Shown piece after piece: positions 10,839 through 21,497 of a DNA stretch of 64,000 bases (position 1 is its first letter; each line of letters opens with the position of its first letter). The stretch lies in NCBI RefSeq assembly GCF_021272205.1, contig NZ_JAJSDX010000002.1, positions 310,001 to 374,000 of the forward strand. Direction: 5' to 3'. Source of the stretch: Pantoea sp. Mb-10. GTDB taxonomy: Bacteria > Pseudomonadota > Gammaproteobacteria > Enterobacterales > Enterobacteriaceae. The notes beneath the pieces are model-generated. The model was not told the origin of the DNA. It did not search any database and saw nothing but the letters and a program-made list of their open reading frames with translations. The position numbers and the translations under genes are program-made.

Positions 10839-10883
10839 TTCGCACCTTTAAAAACCGGCATTAAGTAGAGGGATAGCGGCTCC

Positions 10884-13523
10884 ATGAGCGACCTTGCGAG
10901 AGAAATTACACCGGTCAATATCGAAGAAGAGTTGAAGAACTCTTACCTCGATTACGCCATGTCGGTCATCGTTGGCCGAGCTTTACCTGATGTGCGTGAT
11001 GGCCTGAAGCCGGTGCACCGCCGTGTGCTTTTCGCCATGAGCGAACTGGGTAACGACTGGAACAAACCTTATAAGAAATCCGCCCGTGTGGTCGGTGACG
11101 TGATCGGTAAATATCACCCGCACGGTGATTCTGCGGTTTACGAAAGTATCGTCCGTATGGCTCAGCCGTTCTCCCTGCGCTATATGCTGGTTGACGGTCA
11201 GGGTAACTTCGGTTCAGTGGACGGCGACTCCGCTGCCGCGATGCGTTATACCGAAGTGCGTATGGCGAAAATCTCCGCTGAACTGCTGGCCGATCTGGAA
11301 AAAGAGACGGTCGACTTCGTACCTAACTACGACGGCACCGAGCAGATTCCGGAAGTGCTGCCCACCAAAATTCCGAACCTGCTGGTAAACGGCGCGTCCG
11401 GTATTGCCGTCGGCATGGCCACGAACATTCCGCCGCACAACCTCACGGAAGTGATCAACGGCTGCCTGGCCTTTATCGACGATGAAAACATCACCGTTGA
11501 AGGTCTGATGGAACACATCACCGGTCCGGATTTCCCGACCGCGGCGTTTATCAACGGTCGCCGGGGTATTGAAGAAGCGTACCGCACCGGACGCGGCAAA
11601 ATTTATATTCGCGCGCGCGGTGAGATCGAAACCGATGCGAAAACCGGTCGCGAAACCATCATCGTCAATGAAATTCCGTACCAGGTTAACAAAGCGCGCC
11701 TGATCGAGAAAATCGCCGAGCTGGTTAAAGAGAAGCGTATTGAAGGCATCAGCGGCCTGCGCGACGAATCGGATAAAGACGGTATGCGCATCGTGATTGA
11801 AGTCAAACGCGATGCGGTCGGTGAAGTGGTTCTCAACAATCTCTATTCATTGACCCAGCTGCAAATTTCCTTCGGCATTAACATGGTGGCGCTGCATCAG
11901 GGCCAGCCAAAGATCATGACGCTGAAGGAGATCATCGAGGCCTTCGTTCGTCACCGCCGCGAAGTGGTGACGCGTCGTACCATCTTTGAACTGCGCAAGG
12001 CGCGCGACCGCGCGCACATCCTTGAAGGTCTGGCCATTGCGCTGGCCAACATTGAGCCCATCATCGAACTGATTCGCCGCGCGCCAACGCCTGCGGAAGC
12101 GAAATCAGGCCTGCTGGCGCAGCCGTGGAATCTCGGCAACGTGGCAGCGATGCTGGAACGTGCTGGCGACGACGCTGCGCGTCCGGAGTGGCTGGAACCT
12201 GAGTTCGGTATTCGCGACGGTGCCTACTACCTGACCGAGCAGCAAGCACAGGCCATTTTGGATCTGCGCCTGCAGAAACTCACCGGGCTTGAGCACGAAA
12301 AGCTGCTGGACGAATACAAAGCGCTGCTTGAGCAGATTGCTGAACTGCTCCACATCTTGCAGAGCGCAGAGCGCCTGATGGAAGTGATCCGCGAAGAGCT
12401 GGAAGCGATGCGCGATCAGTTTGGCGATGCCCGCCGCACTGAAATCACCGCCAACAGCGCGGACATCAACATCGAAGACTTGATTAATCAAGAAGATGTG
12501 GTTGTCACGCTCTCCCATCAGGGCTACGTGAAATACCAGCCGCTTTCGGATTACGAAGCGCAGCGTCGCGGTGGCAAAGGCAAGTCTGCGGCGCGTATCA
12601 AAGAAGAAGACTTTATTGATCGCCTGCTGGTGGCCAATACCCACGATACGATCCTGTGCTTCTCTAGCCGTGGTCGTCTCTACTGGATGAAAGTCTATCA
12701 GCTGCCAGAAGCAAGCCGTGGGGCGCGTGGTCGTCCTATCGTCAACCTGCTGCCGCTGGAAGCCAACGAGCGTATTACCGCCATTCTTCCTGTGCGTGAA
12801 TACACCGAAGGCTACAACATCTTCATGGCGACCGCTGACGGTACCGTGAAGAAAACCGCTCTGCAGGAGTTCAGCCGTCCGCGTAGCGCCGGCATCATCG
12901 CCATTAACCTGCGCGAAGATGATGAGCTGATTGGCGTCGCGTTGACCAACGGCAACGATGAAGCGATGCTGTTCTCCGCCGGCGGTAAAGTGGTGCGCTT
13001 CGCAGAGGGTGCCGTACGTGCAATGGGACGCTCGGCATCCGGCGTACGCGGCATTAAGCTGGCCGAAGGTGACAAAGTTGTGTCATTGATTGTGCCGCGT
13101 GAAGAGGGCGCGATCCTCACCGTGACGCAGAATGGCTACGGTAAGCGCACGTCCAACAGCGAATACCCGACCAAGTCACGTGCGACGCAAGGTGTCATCT
13201 CGATTAAAGTCACCGAACGCAACGGACCGGTAATCGGTGCGGTGCAGGTCGTGGATGGCGATCAGATCATGATGATCACCGACGCCGGTACGCTGGTGCG
13301 CACCCGCGTATCCGAAGTCAGCGTGGTGGGCCGTAACACCCAAGGCGTGATCCTGATTCGCACAGCCGAAGACGAGAACGTGGTGGGCTTGCAACGCGTA
13401 GCGGAGCCGGTTGAAGAAGAAGAGCTTGACGCCATCGACGGCAGCGTACCTGAAGGTGAAGATGAGATCGCACCGGAAGTGGACGCGGAAGATGACGCAC
13501 CCGACGCAGACGAAGACGAGTAA
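10884..13523 (+). CDS. gyrA: DNA gyrase subunit A
   Basis: Catalytic subunit of DNA gyrase (GyrA2GyrB2), which breaks and rejoins DNA through a tyrosyl phosphodiester to introduce negative supercoils. It has 879 residues (E. coli 875). The active-site Tyr122 lies in [10 protein letters not shown]. The quinolone-resistance region at 67-106 has Ser83 as in sensitive E. coli, but residue 87 is Glu instead of Asp, followed by Ser88 ([11 protein letters not shown]). The GyrA-box QRRGGKGKS that wraps DNA is near residue 560, and the C-terminus is a long acidic tail. It is monocistronic, with a terminator right after it. Confidence 0.98.
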   Translation: MSDLAREITPVNIEEELKNSYLDYAMSVIVGRALPDVRDGLKPVHRRVLFAMSELGNDWNKPYKKSARVVGDVIGKYHPHGDSAVYESIVRMAQPFSLRYMLVDGQGNFGSVDGDSAAAMRYTEVRMAKISAELLADLEKETVDFVPNYDGTEQIPEVLPTKIPNLLVNGASGIAVGMATNIPPHNLTEVINGCLAFIDDENITVEGLMEHITGPDFPTAAFINGRRGIEEAYRTGRGKIYIRARGEIETDAKTGRETIIVNEIPYQVNKARLIEKIAELVKEKRIEGISGLRDESDKDGMRIVIEVKRDAVGEVVLNNLYSLTQLQISFGINMVALHQGQPKIMTLKEIIEAFVRHRREVVTRRTIFELRKARDRAHILEGLAIALANIEPIIELIRRAPTPAEAKSGLLAQPWNLGNVAAMLERAGDDAARPEWLEPEFGIRDGAYYLTEQQAQAILDLRLQKLTGLEHEKLLDEYKALLEQIAELLHILQSAERLMEVIREELEAMRDQFGDARRTEITANSADINIEDLINQEDVVVTLSHQGYVKYQPLSDYEAQRRGGKGKSAARIKEEDFIDRLLVANTHDTILCFSSRGRLYWMKVYQLPEASRGARGRPIVNLLPLEANERITAILPVREYTEGYNIFMATADGTVKKTALQEFSRPRSAGIIAINLREDDELIGVALTNGNDEAMLFSAGGKVVRFAEGAVRAMGRSASGVRGIKLAEGDKVVSLIVPREEGAILTVTQNGYGKRTSNSEYPTKSRATQGVISIKVTERNGPVIGAVQVVDGDQIMMITDAGTLVRTRVSEVSVVGRNTQGVILIRTAEDENVVGLQRVAEPVEEEELDAIDGSVPEGEDEIAPEVDAEDDAPDADEDE

Positions 13524-13541
13524 TCTGGCGCGGTAGCACAG

Positions 13542-13574
13542 CGGCAGGGCGGGCAACCGACCTGCCGTTTTTTT
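13542..13574 (+). terminator. gyrA terminator
   Basis: Stem CGGCAGG/CCTGCCG with a 12-base loop, followed by seven T, 18 bases after the gyrA stop. Confidence 0.88.
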
Positions 13575-13686
13575 GTCTGAGTTTTAGGCCCAAACGGGCG
13601 CGCTGGCTGGCTTTTTTACCCTGATAAAGCTAGTGTATGAGAACGTTTTACACGTCCAATAACCCCATATCGCCTGTGAGTCTCCT

Positions 13687-16536
13687 TTGAAATATCTGGT
13701 CTCCTTTCGCACCACGCTTCGCATCTCGCGCTATCTTTTCCGTGCGCTGGCGCTGCTGCTTTGGACGGTGGGCGCGCTGTTAACCACCTTTTACATCATC
13801 AATGTGCTGCACCAGAAAGAGAACGGGGTGCGCCAGGAGTTCGCCACCAATTACGGGCAAACCGAGTGGTATGTGCGCCATTCTGCGGACATGATGCGCG
13901 AGCTCAAATACATCACCGAGAATCGCCTGAGCGGCGGCACGGGCATGGAGGTGCTGAATGCGTTTCCCGGCAGCAGAGAGACGTTGCCGCAGTTTACCCC
14001 GCTGTTTTCTGACGGTGATTGCACGGCGATGAGTTCCACCTGGCGTAACTCCCTCGAGGCGCTAAGCTATTTCATTAACTACTGGAAAAGCAACTTTGCT
14101 TCCGCTTATGAGCTGAACCGGGTGTTTTTTATCGGCGGCGAAAACCAGTGCCTCGCTGATTTTACCTTGGGCAACAACAATACCGTCGAACGTGAACGTA
14201 GCTTGAAAGCGCTGCGCGACCGCGTGCTCCACTACCGCAGCAGCAACGAAGAGCAGCGTCGTAACCCGATATACTGGATCACCGCCAGCGCCCAGCCCGG
14301 CGTCGGCACCTTCTACATGCTGATGCCGGTTTACGTCGCCAACAAGCTGCAGGCGCTGCTGGGTGTTGAGCAGAATATTCGTCTGGACGAGTTTATTCAG
14401 CCCGGCGGCTTACCGGTGGTGGCGACCCTGACGGATGAGAACTATCGCCCGCTGATCAGTTCGCGGCGCGGTGGGCCGGGCTTTTCGCTCGACGATCTGC
14501 CCGATGACAGTACCTGGTTCGGCTACCTGGACAGCTATCGCCAGCTGGTGCTAAAAAAGCCGCTGCCGCCGTCTAATCTCAATGTGGTGTGGTCGCTGTC
14601 CACCGATGTCCTGATGGACCAGCTAAAGCTGCTGCTGATCAATGCGCTGCTGCTGAATCTGCTTAGCGCCTTGGTGCTGTTTACGCTGGCGTGGTTCTTT
14701 GAACGCCGCATGTTCATGCCGGCCGAAGACAGCGCACACCGACTGGAAGAGCATGAGCAGTTCAACCGCAAGATCGTCGCCTCCGCGCCGGTGGGAATTT
14801 GTATTCTGCGGACCCGCGACGGCACCAACATCCTCAGTAACGAACTGGCGCATAACTACCTGACGCTGCTGACGCACGAAGATCGCCAGCGGCTTAATGA
14901 AATGATTGGCGGTCAGCAGGTTAACTTCGTTGACGTGCTGACCGGCAGTAATACCAACCTGCAGATCAGTTTTGTCCACTCGCGCTATCGCAACGAAAAC
15001 GTCGCGATTTGCGTGCTGGTGGACGTGTCAGCGCGCGTGCGTATGGAGCAGTCGCTGCAGGAGATGGCGCATGCGGCCGAACAGGCAAGCCAGTCCAAAT
15101 CCATGTTCCTGGCGACCGTGAGCCATGAATTGCGTACGCCGCTCTACGGCATTATCGGCAACCTTGACCTGCTGCAAACCAAAGCGCTACCCAAAGGAGT
15201 GGAGTCGCTGGTCACGGCAATGAATAACTCCTCCAGCCTGCTGCTGAAGATCATCAGCGATATTCTCGATTTTTCTAAAATCGAATCAGAGCAGCTGAAA
15301 ATTGAGCCGCGGCCTTTCTCGCCACGCGAAGTCGTAAACCACATCGCCAGTAATTATCTGTCGCTGGTGCTGCGTAAACGGCTGACGCTTTACGTCCTGA
15401 TGGAAAACGACGTGCCGTTGGCGATGGAGGGCGACCCCATGCGCTTGCAGCAGGTGATCTCCAACCTGCTTAACAACGCCATTAAGTTTACCCACACGGG
15501 ATGCATTATTTTGCACGTGTATGTTAAAGAGGGGTATTTGGCCTTCCGCGTGCGTGATACCGGCGTGGGCATTCCAGCGAAAGAGGTGACGCGTCTGTTT
15601 GATCCTTTCTTCCAGGTCGGTTCCGGCGTGCAGCGTAACTTCCAGGGCACCGGTTTGGGCTTGGCGATATGCGAAAAACTCATCAACATGATGGACGGCG
15701 ATATCGAGGTGGATTCAGAGCCGGGCATGGGCAGCCAATTTATTGTCCGCATCCCGATCTACGCGGGACAACAACCTGCGCCGCCGCTGCTGGATGGTCT
15801 GCAAGAGAAAGCCATCTGGCTGGATATGCGAAACGACTATCTCGGTAGCTTCTTGCTGCGGCTGCTGCAACAGCAGGGTATCCAGGTCGCGGATTACCAA
15901 GGCGAGGCGGCAGCCGATGACGTGATCATCAGTGACCATGAGGACGCGCTAGACCAGGCCGTGCGCGCGCACATTCTTATCAGCGGCGACCACATTGATA
16001 TGCCGCAGGAACGCGCGCCGGGCCAGTGGGTACACTGCAGCGCGACGTTGCACGATCTGCCTCTGCTGCTGGGCCGTATCTATCGCCTGAACGTTGACAG
16101 CGAAACCAGCACGCCGCTGCCGCTGCCGGGCGCACGCGAAACAGAAAATTACGACGACATTATTGTGCTGATCGTGGATGACCATCCGATCAACCGTATG
16201 CTGTTGTCGGAACAGCTTGGCACGCTGGGCTATCAAACTAAAACGGCGCAGGACGGCGTAGATGCGCTTAACGTACTCAGCCGCAATCACATTGATATTG
16301 TGCTGAGTGACGTCAACATGCCGAACATGGATGGCTATCGCCTGACGCAGCGCTTGCGCCAGCTGGGACATGCTTTCCCGGTTATCGGGGTCACGGCCAA
16401 CGCGTTGGCAGAAGAGAAACAGCGCTGCATGGATGCAGGCATGGACAATTGCCTGTCGAAGCCGGTGACGCTGGATGTGCTGAAAAGTACGTTGGCGCGC
16501 TACGCGGCGCAGGTAAGAAAAGGTCGGGAAGGGTAG
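13687..16536 (+). CDS. rcsC: Rcs phosphorelay hybrid sensor kinase RcsC
   Basis: Inner-membrane hybrid histidine kinase of the Rcs envelope-stress phosphorelay; it passes phosphate via its own receiver to RcsD and then to RcsB. The 949 residues equal the E. coli length. Two membrane segments (about 20-41 and 313-334) flank a periplasmic domain. The HisKA motif SHELRTPLYG has the phospho-His at 480, HATPase motifs follow (NNAIKFT, DTGVGIP, GTGLGLAI), then an RcsC-specific ABL domain and the receiver with Asp875 in LSDVNMPNMDG. The start codon is TTG at 13687, supported by the conserved MKYLVSFRTTL N-terminus. It is convergent with rcsB, as in E. coli. Confidence 0.97.
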   Translation: MKYLVSFRTTLRISRYLFRALALLLWTVGALLTTFYIINVLHQKENGVRQEFATNYGQTEWYVRHSADMMRELKYITENRLSGGTGMEVLNAFPGSRETLPQFTPLFSDGDCTAMSSTWRNSLEALSYFINYWKSNFASAYELNRVFFIGGENQCLADFTLGNNNTVERERSLKALRDRVLHYRSSNEEQRRNPIYWITASAQPGVGTFYMLMPVYVANKLQALLGVEQNIRLDEFIQPGGLPVVATLTDENYRPLISSRRGGPGFSLDDLPDDSTWFGYLDSYRQLVLKKPLPPSNLNVVWSLSTDVLMDQLKLLLINALLLNLLSALVLFTLAWFFERRMFMPAEDSAHRLEEHEQFNRKIVASAPVGICILRTRDGTNILSNELAHNYLTLLTHEDRQRLNEMIGGQQVNFVDVLTGSNTNLQISFVHSRYRNENVAICVLVDVSARVRMEQSLQEMAHAAEQASQSKSMFLATVSHELRTPLYGIIGNLDLLQTKALPKGVESLVTAMNNSSSLLLKIISDILDFSKIESEQLKIEPRPFSPREVVNHIASNYLSLVLRKRLTLYVLMENDVPLAMEGDPMRLQQVISNLLNNAIKFTHTGCIILHVYVKEGYLAFRVRDTGVGIPAKEVTRLFDPFFQVGSGVQRNFQGTGLGLAICEKLINMMDGDIEVDSEPGMGSQFIVRIPIYAGQQPAPPLLDGLQEKAIWLDMRNDYLGSFLLRLLQQQGIQVADYQGEAAADDVIISDHEDALDQAVRAHILISGDHIDMPQERAPGQWVHCSATLHDLPLLLGRIYRLNVDSETSTPLPLPGARETENYDDIIVLIVDDHPINRMLLSEQLGTLGYQTKTAQDGVDALNVLSRNHIDIVLSDVNMPNMDGYRLTQRLRQLGHAFPVIGVTANALAEEKQRCMDAGMDNCLSKPVTLDVLKSTLARYAAQVRKGREG

Positions 16537-16551
16537 GGAAGAGACGAATGA

Positions 16552-16574
16552 ACGGGCGCAGCAGGTGCGCCCGT
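16552..16574. terminator. Inverted repeat between convergent rcsC and rcsB
   Basis: Perfect 9-bp stem ACGGGCGCA/TGCGCCCGT with a 5-base loop in the 45-base gap between the two genes. Probably a shared terminator; neither side has a strong T-run. Confidence 0.6.
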
Positions 16575-16581
16575 ATGGGTA

Positions 16582-17232
16582 TTAATCTTTGTCGACCTGC
16601 GTGGCGCTGACGGATGAAAGGTAGTTCAGCAGCGCGATATCGTTATCCACGCCCAGTTTCATCATGGCAGATTTCTTCTGGCTACTGATGGTCTTGATAC
16701 TGCGGTTGAGCTTTTTGGCAATTTCCGTTACCAGGAAGCCTTCAGCGAACAAACGCAGCACTTCACTCTCTTTCGGCGACAGACGCTTGTCACCGTAGCC
16801 ACCCGCGCTGATTTTTTCCAGCAGTTTGGCCACGCTTTCTGGCGTGTATTTTTTGCCTTTCTGCAAGGCGGCCAGCGCCTTAGGCAGATCGGTAGGAGCA
16901 CCCTGTTTCAGCACAATCCCTTCGATATCGAGATCCAACACGGCGCTCAGGATCGCCGGGTTATTGTTCATGGTCAGAACGATAATCGACAGATCCGGAT
17001 AATGGCGCTTGATGTATTTGATCAGGGTAATGCCATCGCCGTATTTTTCGCCCGGCATGGAGAGATCGGTAATCAGGACGTTAGCATCCAATTTGGATAA
17101 GCTATTGATCAATGCTGTCGAGTCTTCGAACTCGCCTACAACGTTAACCCATTCAATCTGTTCCAGTGACTTACGGATACCGAACAGAACAATTGGATGG
17201 TCATCGGCAATAATTACATTCAGGTTATTCAT
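16582..17232 (-). CDS. rcsB: Rcs phosphorelay response regulator RcsB
   Basis: DNA-binding output of the Rcs system, controlling capsule, motility and envelope-stress genes, alone or with partners such as RcsA. The ATG at 17232 gives 216 residues beginning MNNLNVIIADDHP, the E. coli length. The receiver domain has acidic Asp10-Asp11 and phospho-acceptor Asp56 (TDLSMPG). The C-terminal LuxR-type HTH spans about 145-210 (LSPKESEVLRLFAEGFLVTEIAKKL). A single base separates it from the rcsD stop, so the two are translated as one unit. It is almost invariant relative to E. coli. Confidence 0.98.
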   Translation of the reverse strand: MNNLNVIIADDHPIVLFGIRKSLEQIEWVNVVGEFEDSTALINSLSKLDANVLITDLSMPGEKYGDGITLIKYIKRHYPDLSIIVLTMNNNPAILSAVLDLDIEGIVLKQGAPTDLPKALAALQKGKKYTPESVAKLLEKISAGGYGDKRLSPKESEVLRLFAEGFLVTEIAKKLNRSIKTISSQKKSAMMKLGVDNDIALLNYLSSVSATQVDKD

Positions 17233-17233
17233 C

Positions 17234-19894
17234 TTATTGGTTACCTTGCTGCAGCAGTTGATTGACGTAAGCGTCAATTTCACTGGTGGTATTTTTAATC
17301 GTCAGATCATCACAGAGTTTAATCTGCTGTTCCAACTCTTCACAAAGCTGTTTACCTGGAACCAGATTTAGCATGGCGAATACGCCTTTCAGGCGATGCG
17401 CTGTCTGAGCAAGCGAGGCGTAGTCCTTCTCCGCCGACTCAGTATACAGTCTCTTCACATCAGGCGGTACTGTCTCGGTAAACAGCTGAAAATAGCCTCC
17501 GCTCAGCAGTGGAGTCTCAGCCTCTTCTTCGCGGCTCTCCTCCAGCAAATCATGAGACAGTTGCTTTTCAATCAGTCCCAGTAATGCATCAAGTAGCGCA
17601 CTACTGAGATTGAAATTCACGCGGTACTGCTGCTCGTTCAGAGCGTGGTACCCCATTTCGTCACCGGCGAGCAACAGTGCCCAGCCCGTGAGACGACCGG
17701 GATCGTCGGTCACCAGCACATCGTGTTCTTGTCCAGACAAGCGTTCGTCAGACGTGAGGCACTTCGCGCCCCAGTTTTCCAGATGGCGGCAAACGATCTT
17801 GTGCACATCTTCCACCGCGATATCCACCAGCGCGGTGACGCCTTCCAGGAGTTTTTCTTCCTGTTCGCTTTGCTGCTCAAGCGTCAGCGGCAGTTGGATA
17901 TGATAGCGCGTGCCGATCTCCGGTCTCGCGGTGATATCCAGCTGGCCGCCCATCTGCTTGCAAAGCTGCTTGCACAGGAATAAAGCCATGCCAGAAGCCT
18001 GACCATAGCGATCTTGGGTCGTTTCACCTAAATACGGGAAATCGACGTTTGCCAGCTCATCCACGCTCAAACCTGAACCCGTATCGACCAATTGCAGCAG
18101 GACGGTGTCCGGTTTGGTTTCGTGCGCGTTGACTTCCAGCGTAATTTTACCCCAGCGCGTGGTGGTCAAAGCATAGTGCATAAGCGTGGTAAGCACCTTG
18201 CGCAGCGCACGACGATCGCCAAAACGCATCTCGTCGTTGGCCAGATGATTATTCATTACCAGCGCCAGCCCCTTACGGCGCAGCAGCGGCAGCGTCTCCA
18301 GCGCGATCTCATCCAGCAGTTCTTGCAGGCTAAACACGCTCGCATCTGGCGACCAGTCGTGGGCTTCGAGGCGATTCAGCAGCACGATATCGTCCACCAG
18401 CCGCGCCAGCCCCTGGCTCTCATCCAGCAGATCCAGCACGCTCTCATCCTCGGTGTGCTGACTGAGCTGCACCAGCTGCGCCACCATGCTTTCCAGCGGC
18501 TTATTCAGCGCGTGGCCGAGATTGTGCATAAGCTGCTGGCGCATTTGATGGTTGCGATCCAGCACCTGCTGCGCTTTTTGCAGCTTTTTGTTCACCAGCA
18601 GCTCGCGATCTTGATCGCGCATCATAAACAGCTGGGTATGTGGCGACAGCATGCTGCGTGCGTGGCGAATTTCGTAGACTTCATTGTTAATGGTGGCCTG
18701 CAGTACGCCCTGGTGCTGATCGGACATATTGATGATTTTCTGCAGGTTAAGATGGGGCAACAAATGCTCGGCAATCTTGTTGCTTAACAACGTACGGTTA
18801 GTGGCGAAATCATACACCAGCAGGCCCACAGGCAGGCTGGCAACAATCTCTTCGTTGAGCATCCGCAGCGAATCAAGCTCGGCGCTCTGGTTTTCATTTG
18901 GCCGCAGCGACTGCTGCCGCAGCAGCGTGATGCCCGCCAGCGACAGCAGCACCAGCGCCACATAAATCAACAGCGGCCACAACAGATTGTGCAGCGTATC
19001 CACAGCCAACACCGTCAGTGGGATGCGGTACACCAGCTGCAGCGACGTGCTGGGTAAGGTCGCGGCGATTTCCAGGTTAGGATTCACCAGCGACACATGG
19101 GTGGATTCGCTGGTGGTATCGTCGCTGGTGCCCGAGGTCGTCGTGCCGGTCTCCTGGCGCAGCTGGAAGTTCTCCAGCGGCATATTGCGGGGGATCAGGT
19201 CGTTAACCGGCAGGTCAAACGCCACCACGGTGGCCAGGTGGCCGGGCTGATTGAAGGTGGTGCGCAGGGTGAAGTAGTGGTCGTTTTGCCAGCTAAAGTG
19301 GCGTAGCGGCGAGAAGCTTTCGCGCTCATCCAAGGCATTAGCCTGCTGCAGCATCTCTGCACGGCGGCTGTCCACCAGCGAGGTGATTGCGCTCTCTTTG
19401 TAACGCGTGGCCATATCTTTCAGCGGCAGCGTGGAGATCATGATCAGGCTGTTGTCCTGCCCATTCAGAAAATACATCGACCACGTGGGGTTCTCGGCGC
19501 CCCAGAGCGTGTCGAGGTAATTTGACATACGCATCGACATGTCCAGCGTGCTGCCATCGTGCGAGCCAAAAATCAGCGCTTCGGTCTTACGCCGGGTTTT
19601 TTCCAGATAGTAAACATCGGGGCGCAGACGTGTTTCCTGAAGGTTGCTGTTGGGCGTGGAGCCTACGGCGCTGGTGGCGAGGTTTTCATAAATTTGCCAC
19701 GTGGCGAAACGATAGGCATCAATGCGCTTTTGCATGGCCCGTGCGAGATCGCTCATCGCATAACGCTTATCGGTCAACCGGGCATTGATGCTGTTATGCA
19801 CCATGGCACCCAGCGCAAGAAACAGGACCAGGTTAAACACCACAAAAAAGCGGGTAACGTTGCCGGACGTTAACGGAAATTTGTAAGGCAGCAT
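17234..19894 (-). CDS. rcsD: Rcs phosphotransfer protein RcsD
   Basis: Inner-membrane histidine phosphotransfer protein carrying phosphate between RcsC and RcsB. It has 886 residues (E. coli 890). Membrane segments lie near residues 13-35 and 300-322 with a periplasmic domain between them. A kinase-like region lacks the catalytic phospho-His (HNLGHALNKPLE in place of the usual HELRTP motif), as known for RcsD. The HPt domain at the C-terminus contains the phospho-His833 in TAHRLKGVFAML. The N-terminal and periplasmic parts diverge from E. coli much more than the HPt domain. It forms an operon with rcsB. Confidence 0.97.
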   Translation of the reverse strand: MLPYKFPLTSGNVTRFFVVFNLVLFLALGAMVHNSINARLTDKRYAMSDLARAMQKRIDAYRFATWQIYENLATSAVGSTPNSNLQETRLRPDVYYLEKTRRKTEALIFGSHDGSTLDMSMRMSNYLDTLWGAENPTWSMYFLNGQDNSLIMISTLPLKDMATRYKESAITSLVDSRRAEMLQQANALDERESFSPLRHFSWQNDHYFTLRTTFNQPGHLATVVAFDLPVNDLIPRNMPLENFQLRQETGTTTSGTSDDTTSESTHVSLVNPNLEIAATLPSTSLQLVYRIPLTVLAVDTLHNLLWPLLIYVALVLLSLAGITLLRQQSLRPNENQSAELDSLRMLNEEIVASLPVGLLVYDFATNRTLLSNKIAEHLLPHLNLQKIINMSDQHQGVLQATINNEVYEIRHARSMLSPHTQLFMMRDQDRELLVNKKLQKAQQVLDRNHQMRQQLMHNLGHALNKPLESMVAQLVQLSQHTEDESVLDLLDESQGLARLVDDIVLLNRLEAHDWSPDASVFSLQELLDEIALETLPLLRRKGLALVMNNHLANDEMRFGDRRALRKVLTTLMHYALTTTRWGKITLEVNAHETKPDTVLLQLVDTGSGLSVDELANVDFPYLGETTQDRYGQASGMALFLCKQLCKQMGGQLDITARPEIGTRYHIQLPLTLEQQSEQEEKLLEGVTALVDIAVEDVHKIVCRHLENWGAKCLTSDERLSGQEHDVLVTDDPGRLTGWALLLAGDEMGYHALNEQQYRVNFNLSSALLDALLGLIEKQLSHDLLEESREEEAETPLLSGGYFQLFTETVPPDVKRLYTESAEKDYASLAQTAHRLKGVFAMLNLVPGKQLCEELEQQIKLCDDLTIKNTTSEIDAYVNQLLQQGNQ

Positions 19895-19914
19895 ATTGTT
19901 TCAGGATCCTGCAA

Positions 19915-21069
19915 TTATCGCGTTACCAGACGGGCGCTGGCGGCAACGGCCAGCAGCAGCAAGGCGATAAGTAAAAATGCGCCGCTCAGGCTGAGCCACT
20001 GGGAAATCAATCCGATCAAAGCCGGGCCTGAAAGAATACCTGCATAGCCCAGCGTTGTCATGGCGGAAATCGCCAGATTTGCGGGCATTTCACGCTGGTT
20101 TCCGGCGGCGTTGAACAGCATGGGCACCGTGTTGGCCAAACCGAAACCCACCAACAGGAAAGCCAGCAGCGCCACTTGCGGCCACGGCAGCAAAACGGCA
20201 AGCGTCATTCCGGCGGCAGCGGTCAGGGCACCCGTGAGCATCACCGGATAGCGTCCAAAGCGTTGGATCACGCGGTCGCCCGTCAGGCGGCCCAGCGTCA
20301 TCGCCACCGAGAAAATGGCATAACCCAGACCGGCGTGCGCCACGCTGATTTGTTGGCTCTGCAATAACAGCAGGGCGCTCCAGTCAAGCACGGCACCTTC
20401 GGCCAGAAACAGGATAAAGCAGAGCAGGCCAAGAAAGGCGACCCAACCGCGCGGCACCACCAGCCACGGCTGATCGGGTTGATCCAGACGTTCGGTCATT
20501 AGCGTGGGCAGACTTAGCATTAACAAGATAGCGATCAGGAGCATCACCAGCCCCACGGCCTGTAATGGCGTCAAGCCGACGCTTAATAGCAGGCTGATAG
20601 AGCCAGCCCCCAGAATGCCGCCCAGGCTAAAGAAGCCGTGGAAGCCTGACATCATGGGGGTGCGCGCCGCTTTTTCCACCTCAACCGCCTGGACGTTCAT
20701 CGCCACATCAACCATGCCAAGGCCAGCGCCGAAAACGCCGAGCGTCAGGGCCATCAGCCAGACGGTATCGACAAAGGTTAATAGCGGCAGCATGGCCAGC
20801 ACCACCACGCTGGCGCACAGGATCACCTGGCGGCAGCCGAATCGAGCAATCAGCGCGCCGGTCACCGGCATAGCCACCAGTGAACCCATGCCGAGGCAAA
20901 GCAGCAGGCCGCCAAGTGACGCTCCGCTTAGCGCCAGGCGCTCGCTGGCATAGGGCACCAGCGGTGCCCATGCTGACATGCTCAATCCAGCAATCAAAAA
21001 TACAAGGCGCGTGCCGGCGTGGACACGGGGATGAAGAGCGTTACGCTGTGCGGCGTCCAGTGATGTCAT
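19915..21069 (-). CDS. MFS transporter, YbjJ-like
   Basis: Major facilitator superfamily protein with about 12 membrane segments, resembling E. coli YbjJ in its N-terminal half (GLSMSAWAPLVPYASERL, GVFGAGLGMVDVAMNVQAVEVE) and in its length of about 384 residues from this start. The substrate is unknown; FucP/YbjJ-type carriers often move sugars or small metabolites. The start is uncertain: the ATG at 21069 (MTSLDAAQ) has no clear Shine-Dalgarno, and an upstream ATG at 21123 would add 18 mostly hydrophobic residues. It sits between rcsD and micF/ompC, where E. coli has nothing, reading away from micF. It may be a lineage-specific insertion. Confidence 0.85.
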   Translation of the reverse strand: MTSLDAAQRNALHPRVHAGTRLVFLIAGLSMSAWAPLVPYASERLALSGASLGGLLLCLGMGSLVAMPVTGALIARFGCRQVILCASVVVLAMLPLLTFVDTVWLMALTLGVFGAGLGMVDVAMNVQAVEVEKAARTPMMSGFHGFFSLGGILGAGSISLLLSVGLTPLQAVGLVMLLIAILLMLSLPTLMTERLDQPDQPWLVVPRGWVAFLGLLCFILFLAEGAVLDWSALLLLQSQQISVAHAGLGYAIFSVAMTLGRLTGDRVIQRFGRYPVMLTGALTAAAGMTLAVLLPWPQVALLAFLLVGFGLANTVPMLFNAAGNQREMPANLAISAMTTLGYAGILSGPALIGLISQWLSLSGAFLLIALLLLAVAASARLVTR

Positions 21070-21497
21070 AAAGGGGTTTTCATTAACCAGTAAAGCCAGG
21101 AAGTTTAGCATTAAAACGAACACATACGCGGCATCTCATCGTCGCGCGCGTCGCACATGGCACATTCACTACGCGGCATATTACCGATGTTTTTAGCACC
21201 GTGGCATTTTTCCAGAACTTTCCTGGGCTGCCTCAGCGTCTGTGGCAGTGTGGTTTGAACAGGCATTGCCAGCCGCAATAAGAGGAGCAGGGCAAGAAAA
21301 TGGTGCAATGAAAGAAAGAAAAGCGTGGTGTAAGAACCTTTTACTTTGTTTAGCGCATAAATTAACCCGCTTGAGGGAAGTATAATGTGCGCATTAAACC
21401 GAAGGCGTAAACCCAGAGCGAGTCGTCTAAGTGGATGTTAATTTTTCTGTGAGTACAGGTGCGGTACACGTTATTAAGCGAAGCAGGGAGAATGAGC

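Noticed and set aside
21111-21308. 65-residue minus-strand frame with a hydrophobic start upstream of the MFS gene
   Set aside because: TTG start without a ribosome site; the sequence overlaps the MFS upstream region and shows no family motif.
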